From Tannerella serpentiformis (GTDB lineage: Bacteria > Bacteroidota > Bacteroidia > Bacteroidales > Tannerellaceae), in the NCBI RefSeq assembly GCF_003033925.1, contig NZ_CP028365.1:868001-932000 (forward strand): DNA of 64,000 nucleotides, read 5' to 3'. The translations under genes were made by a program, and so were the position numbers. Below the pieces are notes generated by a model, which was given only the letters and a program-made list of their open reading frames with translations, had not been told where the DNA came from and searched no databases. Positions 1 to 9,404 of this stretch are shown piece by piece; position 1 is the first letter of the stretch, and each line of letters starts with the position of its first letter.

Positions 1-78
1 AGTGCTTCGGAGAACTTGTTGGCCGTTACAACATGCTATCAATGATATTCTCTATATGAATAAGGGTATCTCTTTCTT

Positions 79-95
79 TCGTCGAACTCACGTTA
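79..95. repeat. Solo IS982-like terminal end
   Basis: The bases GTCGAACTCACGTTA (81-95) match the inner part of the terminal inverted repeat of the IS982 copy at 52029-53058. No transposase is visible here; the rest of the element, if any, lies left of the window or has been lost. It is probably a remnant end. Confidence 0.45.
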
Positions 96-236
96 CGTAA
101 AACGAACGCTCTATCGACTCAAACAACCTCTTCATTCTCCCTCCCTCGCCATCGATCGATAAAACGGGATCACGCCTCCAGGCCGTAGTGTTGAAAAGCT
201 GCGTCATTAAACGAAAAGCCATTCCAAACAGATGAC

Positions 237-244
237 TACTTTTG
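237..244 (+). promoter_or_regulatory. Bacteroidetes -7 box before the thioredoxin-like gene
   Basis: TACTTTTG matches the Bacteroidetes sigma-A -7 consensus TAnnTTTG and lies 22 bases before the ATG at 266. I see no clear -33 TTTG at the usual distance, so the call rests on the -7 box and its position. Confidence 0.45.
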
Positions 245-265
245 TCCTATTGAAATGTTTTACAA

Positions 266-769
266 ATGAATAGTCGGAAACTCCTTTTGAGCATACTGGT
301 TGCGGCCACGGCCTGGGGCGGACTGAGGGCGGACAGCGGAACGAATGATTCGACGGCTATAGCTGGCGATTTCACCTACGCGCAGGCCTCCGGCGTCACA
401 GCTACCCTACACGCACTCACGGCACCGCGCGTGCTGGTCTACTTCTACGACCCGACGTGCGAGGACTGTGAGGCGCTGACCCGTCGACTGGCAAGCTCTG
501 AGCCGATCAACCGCCTCATTGACGAAGGACAACTGCAGGTGCTGGCCATCTATCCGGACAATGACTCAGCGCAGTGGGCAGCGCATGCCCCGTACGTGCC
601 CCCGCGCTGGATCAACGGCTACGACCGCGACCTGACCGTCATGCCGGCCGACGGCTTCCTCTTTCGCTCCCTGCCCGCGCTTTATATGCTGGACGAGTCG
701 AAGCGCTTCCTGCTCACGGAGGCCACGGCCGACGAGGTGGAAAGGGTGTTGACACTATTCGCTAATTGA
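266..769 (+). CDS. Exported thioredoxin-like protein with CxxC
   Basis: A 167-residue protein with an N-terminal signal peptide (about residues 1-22, no lipobox cysteine) followed by a short thioredoxin-like fold. The segment VLVYFYDPTCEDCEAL holds a CEDC motif (Cys65, Cys68) straight after a hydrophobic strand, as in thiol-disulfide oxidoreductases. Near the C-terminus the segment SLPALYMLD looks like the cis-proline strand (LPALY) of that fold. It resembles the DUF5106/thioredoxin-like exported proteins of Bacteroidales. It probably acts in the periplasm, but its substrate is unknown. It ends 18 bases before the bifunctional nuclease gene, so the three genes to 2130 may be one transcript. 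Confidence 0.7.
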   Translation: MNSRKLLLSILVAATAWGGLRADSGTNDSTAIAGDFTYAQASGVTATLHALTAPRVLVYFYDPTCEDCEALTRRLASSEPINRLIDEGQLQVLAIYPDNDSAQWAAHAPYVPPRWINGYDRDLTVMPADGFLFRSLPALYMLDESKRFLLTEATADEVERVLTLFAN

Positions 770-787
770 ATAAGGAGAAGATATATC

Positions 788-1405
788 GTGGACAACAAAG
801 TGGAATTGACCGTACAAGGCGTGGCCAACTCGCGCGTGCAGTCGAACGCCTATGCGCTCATCTTAAAGGACGATGGGACGCGAAGGCTACCGGTGATCAT
901 CGGGCTGCCCGAAGCGCAGTCCATCGCCGTCGCACTGGAGGGAATGGCCACACCGCGTCCCATGACGCACGACTTGATTGTGGGCATGACGCACGCCTTT
1001 CGGCTGAAGCTGAAAGAGGTGTTCATCTATCGTTTTGAAGACGGGGTGTTCTTTTCTGAGCTTGTATTTCAGGAGTCTGACGGGACGGAAGCTCGCATCG
1101 ACTCGCGCACGTCGGACGCTGTGGCGCTGGCCTTGCGGTTGAGGTGTCCCATCTACACGTTCGAGAGCCTGCTGCAACGCTGCGCCATCACGCCCGCAGC
1201 CGAGGCGGAAGAGGGTATGCCACCGGACGACACGGATCCGGAGGAGATCCACGACCCACAGCTGCTGCGCAAATGGCTCAAGCGGCAAGAGGCTTACGAG
1301 ATCGAGGCCATGCTGGAGCGAGCCGTAGGCGAAGAGAAATACGAGCTGGCTAAAATCTACCAGGACGAGCTCATGCGTCGCGAGCCGGCCAATCACCCGA
1401 AATGA
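788..1405 (+). CDS. Bifunctional nuclease (BFN/DUF151) family protein with UVR motif
   Basis: A 205-residue protein whose first 135 residues match the BFN/DUF151 fold (strands around LPVIIGLPEAQSIA and the segment RTSDAVALALR). The C-terminus (about 165-195) is a UvrB/UvrC-type helical motif (EEKYELAKIYQDELMRR). This two-part layout is typical of Bacteroidetes members; some family members have nuclease activity, but the role here is not proven. The start is GTG at 788, chosen because AAGGAG lies at 772-777 with good spacing; no ATG in this frame fits better. Its stop overlaps the rsmE start (ATGA), suggesting translational coupling. Confidence 0.85.
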   Translation: MDNKVELTVQGVANSRVQSNAYALILKDDGTRRLPVIIGLPEAQSIAVALEGMATPRPMTHDLIVGMTHAFRLKLKEVFIYRFEDGVFFSELVFQESDGTEARIDSRTSDAVALALRLRCPIYTFESLLQRCAITPAAEAEEGMPPDDTDPEEIHDPQLLRKWLKRQEAYEIEAMLERAVGEEKYELAKIYQDELMRREPANHPK

Positions 1406-2130
1406 AGCTGACCAACGCCATGACGCTGCCCATCTTTTACGCCCCGCAGATCGATACCGATCCCGTGCTGCCCGAGGAGGAGTCAGCGCACTGCACGAAG
1501 GTGCTGCGCCTCGGGCGTGGCGCGGAGTTGAACGTGACGGACGGCCGTGGAGCGTTCTATCGGGCAATGATTGAGGAGGCGCACCCGCGCCACTGTCGCG
1601 TGACAGTGGTGGAGCGCACCGTGGCGCCACCACTCTGGACCTATGGCCTACATGTGGCCGTGGCGCCAACGAAAAATATCGACCGCACGGAGTGGTTTTT
1701 AGAGAAAGCAGCGGAGGTGGGTATCGACAGTGTGACCCTCCTCCGCTGTCGTTATTCGGAGCGGCGGGAGGTGAAGATGGAGCGCCTGCAACGTGTGCTG
1801 GTAGCCGCCATGAAGCAATCTGGACAGGCACGACTGCCACAGCTCGTGGGCATGACGGACTTTGCCGACTTCATCGCCCAGCCCACCGCCGCCGACTGCC
1901 GACTGATTGCACACTGTCGCTCGTCGGAGCTGCCCACCGTGGGCGCATGCTACACCCGCGGCAGCGATGTGCTGATCCTCATCGGGCCGGAGGGCGATTT
2001 CAGCGCGGAGGAGGTGGCCATGGCCGAATCGGCCGGCTACCGCGGTGTCTCACTGGGGCGCACGCGACTACGTACGGAGACGGCGGCGCTGGCAGCCTGT
2101 CACGCTATCCATGTTTTAAACGATGAATAA
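1402..2130 (+). CDS. rsmE: 16S rRNA (uracil-1498-N3)-methyltransferase
   Basis: A 242-residue SPOUT methyltransferase that methylates U1498 of 16S rRNA with S-adenosylmethionine. The C-terminal knot is visible: LIGPEGDFS at about residues 193-201 and SLGRTRLRTETAAL at about 217-230, both signatures of RsmE. The N-terminal 70 residues form the PUA-like RNA-binding part. Length is normal for the family. It overlaps the preceding gene by four bases (ATGA) and is followed by a shared terminator facing the convergent pgl gene. Confidence 0.93.
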   Translation: MKLTNAMTLPIFYAPQIDTDPVLPEEESAHCTKVLRLGRGAELNVTDGRGAFYRAMIEEAHPRHCRVTVVERTVAPPLWTYGLHVAVAPTKNIDRTEWFLEKAAEVGIDSVTLLRCRYSERREVKMERLQRVLVAAMKQSGQARLPQLVGMTDFADFIAQPTAADCRLIAHCRSSELPTVGACYTRGSDVLILIGPEGDFSAEEVAMAESAGYRGVSLGRTRLRTETAALAACHAIHVLNDE

Positions 2131-2160
2131 ACGGCGCTTAAACGCAGTGCACGGAATATG

Positions 2161-2205
2161 AAGAAGCCCGAAGATGAACTGAATCGTCTCCGGGCTTCTT
2201 TTTAC
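2161..2205. terminator. Hairpin between convergent rsmE and pgl
   Basis: AAGAAGCCCG (2161-2170) pairs perfectly with CGGGCTTCTT (2191-2200), followed by a T run on the + strand and preceded by an A-rich start that gives T residues on the minus strand. It can act in both directions between two convergent genes. Confidence 0.85.
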
Positions 2206-2230
2206 CATTAAACAATCGGGGGCCGACCCG

Positions 2231-2941
2231 CTACGCGCCGTAGAGCGAGGCCGCGAGATCCAGCTTGAAAATGACTGACGCGAACGGTCTCAGCTTGACG
2301 TGCGAAATAGGATACTCGGGCTTGTTCTCCCGAAGCACTTCGTCGAGGATGCGGCGCTTCTTCTCCCCGGTGCAGAGCACCGTCACCCCGTAGGCGTTGT
2401 TGATCGTGTTGCCGGTCAGGGTGACGCGCCCCTGGCCGGTCACGGGGTGACGCGTCGTGGCCACGATGTCCGTCGTCTCAAAGAGGTCGAGGCGGTCGGG
2501 GAAGATGGAGGCCGTGTGGCCGTCCTCACCGACACCGAGGACGATCTCGTCGAACAGGGGATAGCCGTCCTCGAAGGGCACGTGCTTACGCAGTTCCTGC
2601 TCATAGTTCGCCGTCATTTGGTGGATATCCGGGTGATACTTGATGGGGTGGACGTTCTCCACGGGGATGATACCGGTGCCGACCAAAAGGCGGCGGAAGA
2701 CGGCGTAGTTACTCTCCGGATCATCCTCCGGCACATGACGCTCATCGACCCAGTAGAAGTGGGTGTTCATAAACGCGTCCGGATCGTCGACTGCCGCCAT
2801 CTTCTCAAACAAGAGCGTAGGCGTGGAGCCTCCCGAGAGGGCGATGTGAATCGGCTCGGAGATGGACGCGGGTATCGGCAGCGCTTCGGCCAGTTCTTCG
2901 CAGAGGATGTCTGCGTTTTCGTAGATCTGTATCTGTCGCAT
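2231..2941 (-). CDS. pgl: 6-phosphogluconolactonase
   Basis: A 236-residue DevB/SOL-type lactonase that hydrolyses 6-phosphogluconolactone, the second step of the oxidative pentose phosphate pathway, in the cytoplasm. Motifs: ALSGGSTPTLLF (residues 34-45), DERHVP (66-71) and GVGEDGHTASIFP in the second half. It lies 24 bases after the stop of zwf on the same strand, the natural partner enzyme, so the pair is almost certainly cotranscribed. Confidence 0.95.
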   Translation of the reverse strand: MRQIQIYENADILCEELAEALPIPASISEPIHIALSGGSTPTLLFEKMAAVDDPDAFMNTHFYWVDERHVPEDDPESNYAVFRRLLVGTGIIPVENVHPIKYHPDIHQMTANYEQELRKHVPFEDGYPLFDEIVLGVGEDGHTASIFPDRLDLFETTDIVATTRHPVTGQGRVTLTGNTINNAYGVTVLCTGEKKRRILDEVLRENKPEYPISHVKLRPFASVIFKLDLAASLYGA

Positions 2942-2965
2942 AATTCGGTGTGTATAATGTCTTGT

Positions 2966-4498
2966 CTACAGCTCGCAATAGCCGTCGTCAGAGGTGAGAT
3001 TTTTGCAGGGGTAGCGCCACGCGTGCCCGTCGGCGGCAAGGAGCGTGTCGGCCTGCTCCGGCCCCCACGAGCCTGCAGGATAGCCATAGAGCGGGATAGT
3101 GGGGTCGCTGGCCCAAGCGTCGAGGATGGGCTGCACGTACAGCCAGGTGGCCTCCACGGCGTCGCCGCGCTGATAGAGCGTCGCGTCGCCCGTCATGCAG
3201 TCGGAAAGCAGGCGTTCATAGGCGTCGGGGATATGCTTCTCGCCCAGCGATGAGTAGTGGAAATCCATGCTCACCTGATCGACGTGGAAGCCGGCGCCGG
3301 GCACCTTCATCCCGAACCGCAACAGGATGCCCTCGTCGGGCTGGATGCGCAGGACGAGCTGATTGCCCACGTTTTCCATGCCGCTGCGACGGGCGAAGAT
3401 GCGGTGCGGATTGGGCCGAAAGTGTACCACCACCTCCGTCACTCGTGTCGGCAGACATTTGCCCGTACGGATGTAGAACGGCACGCCGCTCCAGCGCCAG
3501 TTATCGATGTAGCACTTCATGGCGACGAACGTTTCCGTCTTCGAGTCTGGCGCCACGCCTTTCTCCTCGCGATAGGCCCGGAGCGGCTCGCCGCGACGCA
3601 CGGCACCCGTGTACTGCCCGCGGATGACGTACTCCGGCACCTGCTCGGGCGTCATCCGACGCAGGGAGAGGAACACCTTCAGCATCTCGTTGCGGATCGC
3701 GTTCGCATCCGACGACACAGGCGGATCCATCGCCCCGATGGCCAGCAGCTGTAGCAGGTGGTTCTGCACCATGTCGCGCAGTGCCCCGGCCGACTCGTAA
3801 TATCCTGCCCGCGACCCGACGCCGAGCGCCTCGGACGAGGTGATCTCGACGTACTCCACGTAATTCCTATTCCAGAGCGGCTCGAAGATGCCGTTCGAAA
3901 AGCGCATCACGAGCATATTTTGCACCGCCTCCTTGCCCAAGTAATGGTCGATGCGATAGATCTGATCTTCGCTGAAGTAGCGCAACAGTTCGCGGTTGAG
4001 ACTGGCCGCGCTGGGCGCATCGTGGCCGAACGGTTTCTCGATGATCACGCGCCGGAAGCCGCTCTGGGCCGATGTGCGACGCGTGAGCCCGACCGTGTGC
4101 AAGTACGACGCCACGGGCGCGTACATGAAGGGCGGCATGGCGAAGTAGTAGAGGTAATCGTCGCGGTCGGCCGTCTGGGAGAGCTCCCCGAGGCGCCGCC
4201 GCAGCCCCTCGTAATCCTTCGCCTCGTTCGTGTCCATCGCGTGATAATGCAGCTGCTGGAGGAAGTGCGCCATCCGCTGCTGATCCACAAAGCTGGCCGG
4301 CACAAAGCGGTCGAGCCCCTCCTTCATCTTCTCCCGGAACGACTCGTCCGTCAGCTGCGCCCGGCCCACGCCGAGCACCTTAAACCCGCCCGGCAACAGC
4401 CCGCGGTAATACATATCATAAAGTGCCGGCACGAGCTTGCGCCACGTCAGGTCGCCCGACGCGCCGAAGATCACCGACACGATGCTTTTATCTTCCAT
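2966..4498 (-). CDS. zwf: Glucose-6-phosphate 1-dehydrogenase
   Basis: A 510-residue full-length enzyme oxidising glucose 6-phosphate to the lactone with NADP. Visible: the nucleotide-binding loop GASGDLTWRKL (12-22), EKPFGHD (154-160), and the substrate-binding/catalytic motif RIDHYLGKE (182-190). It sits between an upstream DUF6261-like gene (33-base gap) and downstream pgl, giving the order DUF6261-zwf-pgl. NADPH supply for biosynthesis and redox defence is the known family role. Confidence 0.97.
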   Translation of the reverse strand: MEDKSIVSVIFGASGDLTWRKLVPALYDMYYRGLLPGGFKVLGVGRAQLTDESFREKMKEGLDRFVPASFVDQQRMAHFLQQLHYHAMDTNEAKDYEGLRRRLGELSQTADRDDYLYYFAMPPFMYAPVASYLHTVGLTRRTSAQSGFRRVIIEKPFGHDAPSAASLNRELLRYFSEDQIYRIDHYLGKEAVQNMLVMRFSNGIFEPLWNRNYVEYVEITSSEALGVGSRAGYYESAGALRDMVQNHLLQLLAIGAMDPPVSSDANAIRNEMLKVFLSLRRMTPEQVPEYVIRGQYTGAVRRGEPLRAYREEKGVAPDSKTETFVAMKCYIDNWRWSGVPFYIRTGKCLPTRVTEVVVHFRPNPHRIFARRSGMENVGNQLVLRIQPDEGILLRFGMKVPGAGFHVDQVSMDFHYSSLGEKHIPDAYERLLSDCMTGDATLYQRGDAVEATWLYVQPILDAWASDPTIPLYGYPAGSWGPEQADTLLAADGHAWRYPCKNLTSDDGYCEL

Positions 4499-4531
4499 CT
4501 GTTCTCTCGTTACTTAATTATAATGTATGGT

Positions 4532-5320
4532 TCATGCTCCCTCCGCGGCCTCGTCCTCCTTCCCGCGCCGCCGCCGTTGGCTGGCGCTTTTGCGGTGCGA
4601 CGTCTTGATGTTTCGCACCCGCTGATTCAGCTGTGCCACCAGCTCTTCGATCTTATTCCGCTCCTCCGCCGTCTGGGCGAAGAGGTATGACGCCTGGACA
4701 TATTGGCAGGCCAATTCGTACAGCTTGTCAGCCCTGGGCCGCAGATTGCGCATGCTCGGCCGGTTGTTGGCCAACCGCTCCGCATCGCGCTCCTTCACCA
4801 GCCTCTCGTACGCCTTATTGGCCTCCCTCAGGCAGTCGAACGACTCCTCGAGGTGCAGCGTGCTGATTTCCTTCTTAAGCCGCTCAGCATCCATGAGCAT
4901 GCTATCGATGTTTCCACTCTCCACATCGTAGCCCTGGTGGCGGATGTATCGGAAGTTCCGCAGCTTTATGTCGAGCTCCTCCGCCGCCTCGCGCTCCGCC
5001 GTGTGAGGCGAATGCAGCTGCGTGCGGATCATGCCAAAAATGTAGCGCAGCGCCTTGTCGCGCTCCGCATCCTTGGCCTTCAGCTGCTCCGTGAGCGTTG
5101 ACTTTTTCCTCTCAACCAGTGCGCCCGTCTCCAAATCGGCCATCTCGCCCAGCGCCTTCATCAGCCCCTCGGGAAAATGCAACCGCTCCTCCCCAAACTC
5201 CTTCAGCAGCGTGTACTGCGAGTTGATGAAGACCGCATGACTCGCCGCGTCGAACGTTTTTTGCGTTCCCGGCTCGATCTTAACCGAGCGCCAAGGCAAC
5301 TCCTCTATCTTTTCCTTCAT
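4532..5320 (-). CDS. DUF6261-like helical protein, paralogue 1
   Basis: A 262-residue protein without signal peptide or membrane segment, rich in charged helices. It is homologous to the proteins at 29025-29747 and 39699-40496: the C-terminus RNIKTSHRKSASQRRRR matches RINTSYKQSLSQRRAR of the third copy, and KDAERDKALRYIFGMIR matches KDAERTRAATFILGIVR. I think this is the Bacteroidetes family DUF6261, of unknown function; the family number is from memory. It is the first gene before zwf-pgl. Its upstream spacer is a decayed array with a period of about 41 bp, as also seen, better preserved, before the other two copies. Confidence 0.7.
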   Translation of the reverse strand: MKEKIEELPWRSVKIEPGTQKTFDAASHAVFINSQYTLLKEFGEERLHFPEGLMKALGEMADLETGALVERKKSTLTEQLKAKDAERDKALRYIFGMIRTQLHSPHTAEREAAEELDIKLRNFRYIRHQGYDVESGNIDSMLMDAERLKKEISTLHLEESFDCLREANKAYERLVKERDAERLANNRPSMRNLRPRADKLYELACQYVQASYLFAQTAEERNKIEELVAQLNQRVRNIKTSHRKSASQRRRRGKEDEAAEGA

Positions 5321-5372
5321 AGTATCTCTTGTCAGATCATTCTCTGCGCTTTACAGCCCCCATAGAAGGGCC

Positions 5373-5960
5373 GTTTCTTTCCTGAATGCGCTATCCAAAA
5401 GCCTGTACTTTCTGTCTTTTCTATAAACATACTATCTAAATACATTAAACCGTCGTTTCGACCATAAACGGGATGTCGAAAATCCTTACACCCCTGTTTA
5501 TATCGCAAAATCAGTATCTCAAACGCTTGATCAGCTTATTCACATCATAAGCATTGGCTCAAAAAACCTCTCTTCCCCGTTTACGATCAAAACCTGCGAT
5601 CCAAAAAAGTATTTTACCTTGATTATGTCATATTCGGAGGCAAAAATAGCGCTTATCCGTAAACCGCAAACTAAAACGATATATTTTTCTATAGTGATAT
5701 TGTTCATGGTCTAAACAGTACTTCAAACACACTTCGTATATCATCCATATTATCGAAGATATATATACGTATTTCGAATATCTATCTCTATCAAAAACAG
5801 ATAGAAAAGTATATTTTACATGCTATTTTTAGAACATACAATAGGTAAATCTATTTCTATAGCCTGTCTATAATCAGGAATAGAAGGAATACTATTTATA
5901 GTCCTTGTTCGTATCACAAACAGAATGTCCAAATTATTTTCATAGCCGTTCATAAACGAA
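5373..5960. repeat. Decayed AT-rich tandem array, period about 41-42 bp
   Basis: The gene-free stretch 5321-6115 is much AT-richer than its surroundings. Reading it in rows starting at 5373, 5414, 5455, 5496, about 5536, 5579 and 5621 shows a degenerate unit beginning with GTTTnnnTC, then an A-rich part and TATC(C/T)AAAA. Rows at about 5863, 5903 and 5946 look related. The middle part is too diverged to align by eye. No convincing gene is seen. Confidence 0.45.
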
Positions 5961-5964
5961 ACAA

Positions 5965-5998
5965 CCCTCGTCCACGGCATGCAAAGCGTGGCGAGGGG
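5965..5998 (-). terminator. Terminator after the ATP-grasp gene
   Basis: On the minus strand CCCTCGCCACG pairs with CGTGGACGAGGG around a small loop and is followed by TTGTTTCGTTT. It lies about 115 bases after the stop of the ATP-grasp gene and would end the DUF349/ATP-grasp transcript. Confidence 0.7.
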
Positions 5999-6115
5999 TA
6001 TTCCGAGGGTTTGAGCGGACAGGGGATTAGCGGCGACGTGTTCGCTGGAGAGCCGACGCGGCTGGGCAAAGGCGGCGAAGCCTTCGGCGGCACTTTGGCG
6101 CGGCCGAGGGAGGCG

Positions 6116-7336
6116 TCAAACGACTTCGATGAAGGCGCGGAAGAGGCTGGCTGGCGTGACGGGCACGAGGCTGAGGTAGCCCGCGCGCAGGCGACCGTCG
6201 GCGAAGTGGGCGGGGAGGCGCCGATTGTCGGCCTGATGGGCGCGGAGGGCGTCGCCGGGGGCGGGGCAGCGCGCGATGAGGAGGCGGCCGATGGCGTCGG
6301 GGTGCACCACGCGGCGGCTGAGCTCGACGGCCACGAGGCCCATCGTGTAGCGGAGGTTGAGCTCGATGAAGGGGTGGACGGCCGCGGAGCCGTCCGGACG
6401 GCGGTAGACGAGCATGTCGACGCCGAGGAAGCCGCTGTAGATGCGGCCGACGGTGTCGCAGAGGGTGTCGGTGACGGCCGTGCGGAGGCAGTCGAAAAGG
6501 GGGCCGCGGAGGATGTCGGGCAACTGCCCTCGGAGCCGGTTGGGGTCTCCGAGCCGGGCGCCGGTGAAGGCTCCGCGGGGGTGCGTGTCGAAGACGGAGA
6601 GGCCGGCGTAGGTGACGCAACCGTGGCCGTCGCTGTGAAACTCCAGGGCGAAGTCTGCCGTTTTGTCCAGCTTAGGCTCGATGCTGACCACGCCCCATCG
6701 ACGGAGGGCACCCTCGATCCAACACCGCTCTGGATCAGTGATCGAAGCGTTTTCGAGGGTGAGAATCCCACGACCGGAGCAGGAGAAGGGAGTCTTGAGC
6801 ATAAAGGGTGACTGACAAGTCTTCACGTAATCGACGACCTCACCCACCGACGTGCAGAAGCGGGGCACGGCAACGGGCGGCAACTCGGGCAACCGACGGA
6901 GCACGCGTTCCAAGCAACGAGCGGCGGTCTGCCGGTGGGTGAGCGTACGGAGGGCGTCGCTCCACGCAGGGACGAGGATCGGGGCGCCACGTCGGCGGAG
7001 GCGTTCGAAGGCGGCGAGGACGTCGGGCGAGAGTCCCCAAGGCATGGCGAGGAGCGGCCCCTCGACGTCCGCCGACAGCCGACAGAGCGCATCAGCAGTC
7101 AGCAGTCGGACGTCCGGGCGCAAAAAAAGAGGGAGCGAATCAAGGAATTGATCCGCCCCCTCGGTGTGGGTTATCCAGACGCTGTCGCCGCTGTCGGCGT
7201 ACCAAAGTGGAAGGGTTTCGAGGTCGTCCGCCATCCGGCGAGAGGCGGCGTCGGGGGTATAGTTGGCTTGGCCGATCCCGACAGCCGCCTCGTGTCCCGG
7301 ATTGAAACGGTGCAGGCGCCTACTCGAGGTTCTCAT
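6116..7336 (-). CDS. ATP-grasp-like protein of unknown substrate
   Basis: A predicted 406-residue protein starting at the ATG at 7336, inside the end of the DUF349 gene (17-base overlap). This start puts the conserved N-terminal RFNPGHEAAVG at residues 10-20, as in Bacteroidales relatives I recall that begin with a similar F-N-P-x-H-D/E motif. ATP-grasp features: a lysine-bearing strand FMLKTPFSCSGRGI (about 179-192) with a small-residue loop, and the metal-binding type segment FIELNLRYTMGL (about 324-335). The nearest description is an ATP-grasp ligase-like protein; the substrate cannot be read from the sequence. A longer reading to 7420 would only read the neighbour out of frame. Confidence 0.65.
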   Translation of the reverse strand: MRTSSRRLHRFNPGHEAAVGIGQANYTPDAASRRMADDLETLPLWYADSGDSVWITHTEGADQFLDSLPLFLRPDVRLLTADALCRLSADVEGPLLAMPWGLSPDVLAAFERLRRRGAPILVPAWSDALRTLTHRQTAARCLERVLRRLPELPPVAVPRFCTSVGEVVDYVKTCQSPFMLKTPFSCSGRGILTLENASITDPERCWIEGALRRWGVVSIEPKLDKTADFALEFHSDGHGCVTYAGLSVFDTHPRGAFTGARLGDPNRLRGQLPDILRGPLFDCLRTAVTDTLCDTVGRIYSGFLGVDMLVYRRPDGSAAVHPFIELNLRYTMGLVAVELSRRVVHPDAIGRLLIARCPAPGDALRAHQADNRRLPAHFADGRLRAGYLSLVPVTPASLFRAFIEVV

Positions 7337-9404
7337 CGATGGCTTCGATCTTCTTGACCACGAGTGCCATCTCTTCGCGCAGGCGTTCGAGCTTACGCTC
7401 CATCTCTTTGAGGAGGCCACTGCCGCCCTTGGACGAGATGTTGAGGAAGCCGAGGTTGTTTTCGTAGGTCTGGACCTCGCTTTTCATGCGCTCATAGGTG
7501 CGCATGAGGCGATCGCGCTCGCTGTGGATGCGGCCTTTGCCCTGCTCAGCCATCTCGGAGAGGCCGGAGCGGAAGGCCTGCATGCGACGGTCGGCCTGGG
7601 CCACGTTGAGGCGGTCGTACTGTTTGTCGACGGCGGTGCGGAAGGCGTTGTAGGCGTTCTCTTTATCGCGGAAGGGCACGTAGCCGATGGCGTTCCATTC
7701 GCTGATGAGCGCCTTAAGCGTGGTGATGGACTCGTCGGCGGAAAGGCTCTCGTCGAGATTCTGGATCTTACGAACGATCTCGTTTTTGGCGTCGAGATTA
7801 GCCTTCTCTTCGTTACGCTGGCCGGAGAAGGCGGCGTTCTTACGCTCGAAGAAGTAGTCGCAGGCGGCGTTGAAGCGCTTCCAAACGGCGTCAGACTGAC
7901 GGCGCTGCGTAGGCCCAACGGCCTTCCACTGGTTCTGCAACTCGATGAAGGCTTGGGTAGTTTCCTTCCAGTCGATGCTTTCCTTGAGCGCCTCAGCCTT
8001 CTCGAGCAGGGCCTTCTTCTGGCGGAGGTTCTCGTCGAAGTCCTTGCGGATCTCCTTGAAGAACTCGTTGCGGCGCTTGAAGAACTCGTCGCAGGCGGCG
8101 TGGAAGCGGTCGTAAATCTTCTGGTTCTGCTTCCGGGCGGCAAAGCCGATAGTGCGCCATTTTTGTTGCAGCTCGATGATTTCTGCGGCCTTCTTCTCCC
8201 AGTCGCGGTGGGTCTTCAGGTCGTCATATACGACGCCTTCGACGGTCTCACAGAGGGCTGTTTTGGCTTGCAGATTCTCTTCCTCACGGGCGCGAATGAC
8301 CTCGAAGTGCTCTTGGTGGCGTCGGTTGACCTTCGTCATGAGTTCCTTGAAGTGGTTCCAAACCTCGTCGCGCTGTTCGCGGGGCACAGGACCGATTTCG
8401 CGCCATTGCTGGAAGATCTGCTGCATGTTGCGGTAAGCCGACACGACGTCTGGCTCCTCGACCAGTTTTTCAGCAGCCTCGGTGAGTTCCAGCTTACGTT
8501 CGAGGTTCTTCTTGAAGTCGTAATCGCGCAGCTGATGGTTGATCTTGACGATATCGTAGAAACGTTCGGCTTGGATCTGGTAGTTGTTCCAAAGCTCCTT
8601 GACGTGTTCCTGCGGTACGGGGTCGTACTCTTTCCATTTCTGCTGGATTTCGCGGAACTCGTTGTATCGCCGGTTGAAGTCGTCCGTGCTTTCGACGAGG
8701 GCTTTCATGCGGTCGATGAGGCTCAACTTCTTGAGGTAGTTCTCCTCACGCACACGCGTTCTCTCTTTCTCCAGTTCGGCACGGCGCTCCTTGTATCGGT
8801 TTAGTAGGTCTTTAACGACGGGCAGCGTCTCGTCGGACGGATTCTCAAAATCGTCCTCGTTACCGCCACCTTCGACAAAGACGCGCTTGAGCTCGTCCGC
8901 CTCGGTCTTGAGGATGCGATAGTAGGACTGTCGCAGTCGATCGATCTCATCGCGCGGCGCGCTCTCTGCACGGCCGACCGCCTCTTTGAGTTTCTCGATG
9001 ATTTCGTGCTTGTTGAGCATACCGACTGCACCCGTCTCAATAGCCTCCTGTAACTCTCCGCAGTAGTCGTCGGGCGTGGTGGGCAGCTCCTTCATTTGCG
9101 GATCCTGCTGCACCGTAGCTTCGTTGACGACGATCTCGCGTACCGTCTCAGCGGGTGCCTCTTGCTGGGCGGGAGCTTCGGCTGTTGTAGCGGGCTCGGG
9201 CTGCTCAGTGGTCGGTTCAGGTGTTGACGCAGCGGGCGGCTCCGGAGCCGCTTCTGGGGCGAGCTCTGTTGTGATTACGTTTTGTTCGGGTGTGGTTTCT
9301 ACGTTTTGTGCTTCCACGTTTTCAGACAGATTGTCCGAAAGTTGCTCGGGCGTCCGATCCATTTCCGGCATGCCCGTCTCATTGGTGTCTTTTGTCAATT
9401 CCAT
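7320..9404 (-). CDS. DUF349 repeat coiled-coil protein
   Basis: A 694-residue protein. Residues 1-90 are acidic and rich in Glu, Pro, Ala and Thr, with no structure expected. From about residue 120 come several DUF349 repeats of roughly 70 residues, each with a W-(K/R)-x(2)-G-P/F motif (WREIGPVPREQRDEVW, WRTIGFAARKQNQ, WKAVGPTQRRQSDAVW, WNAIGYVPFRDKE). The last 50 residues form a leucine-rich coiled coil. This layout is common in Bacteroidetes; no enzymatic role is known to me. It overlaps the ATP-grasp gene, implying coupled expression. Confidence 0.88.
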   Translation of the reverse strand: MELTKDTNETGMPEMDRTPEQLSDNLSENVEAQNVETTPEQNVITTELAPEAAPEPPAASTPEPTTEQPEPATTAEAPAQQEAPAETVREIVVNEATVQQDPQMKELPTTPDDYCGELQEAIETGAVGMLNKHEIIEKLKEAVGRAESAPRDEIDRLRQSYYRILKTEADELKRVFVEGGGNEDDFENPSDETLPVVKDLLNRYKERRAELEKERTRVREENYLKKLSLIDRMKALVESTDDFNRRYNEFREIQQKWKEYDPVPQEHVKELWNNYQIQAERFYDIVKINHQLRDYDFKKNLERKLELTEAAEKLVEEPDVVSAYRNMQQIFQQWREIGPVPREQRDEVWNHFKELMTKVNRRHQEHFEVIRAREEENLQAKTALCETVEGVVYDDLKTHRDWEKKAAEIIELQQKWRTIGFAARKQNQKIYDRFHAACDEFFKRRNEFFKEIRKDFDENLRQKKALLEKAEALKESIDWKETTQAFIELQNQWKAVGPTQRRQSDAVWKRFNAACDYFFERKNAAFSGQRNEEKANLDAKNEIVRKIQNLDESLSADESITTLKALISEWNAIGYVPFRDKENAYNAFRTAVDKQYDRLNVAQADRRMQAFRSGLSEMAEQGKGRIHSERDRLMRTYERMKSEVQTYENNLGFLNISSKGGSGLLKEMERKLERLREEMALVVKKIEAIDENLE

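Noticed and set aside
887-1840. 317-codon minus-strand frame opposite the BFN and rsmE genes
   Set aside because: It is the antisense of two well-supported genes and has low-complexity composition.
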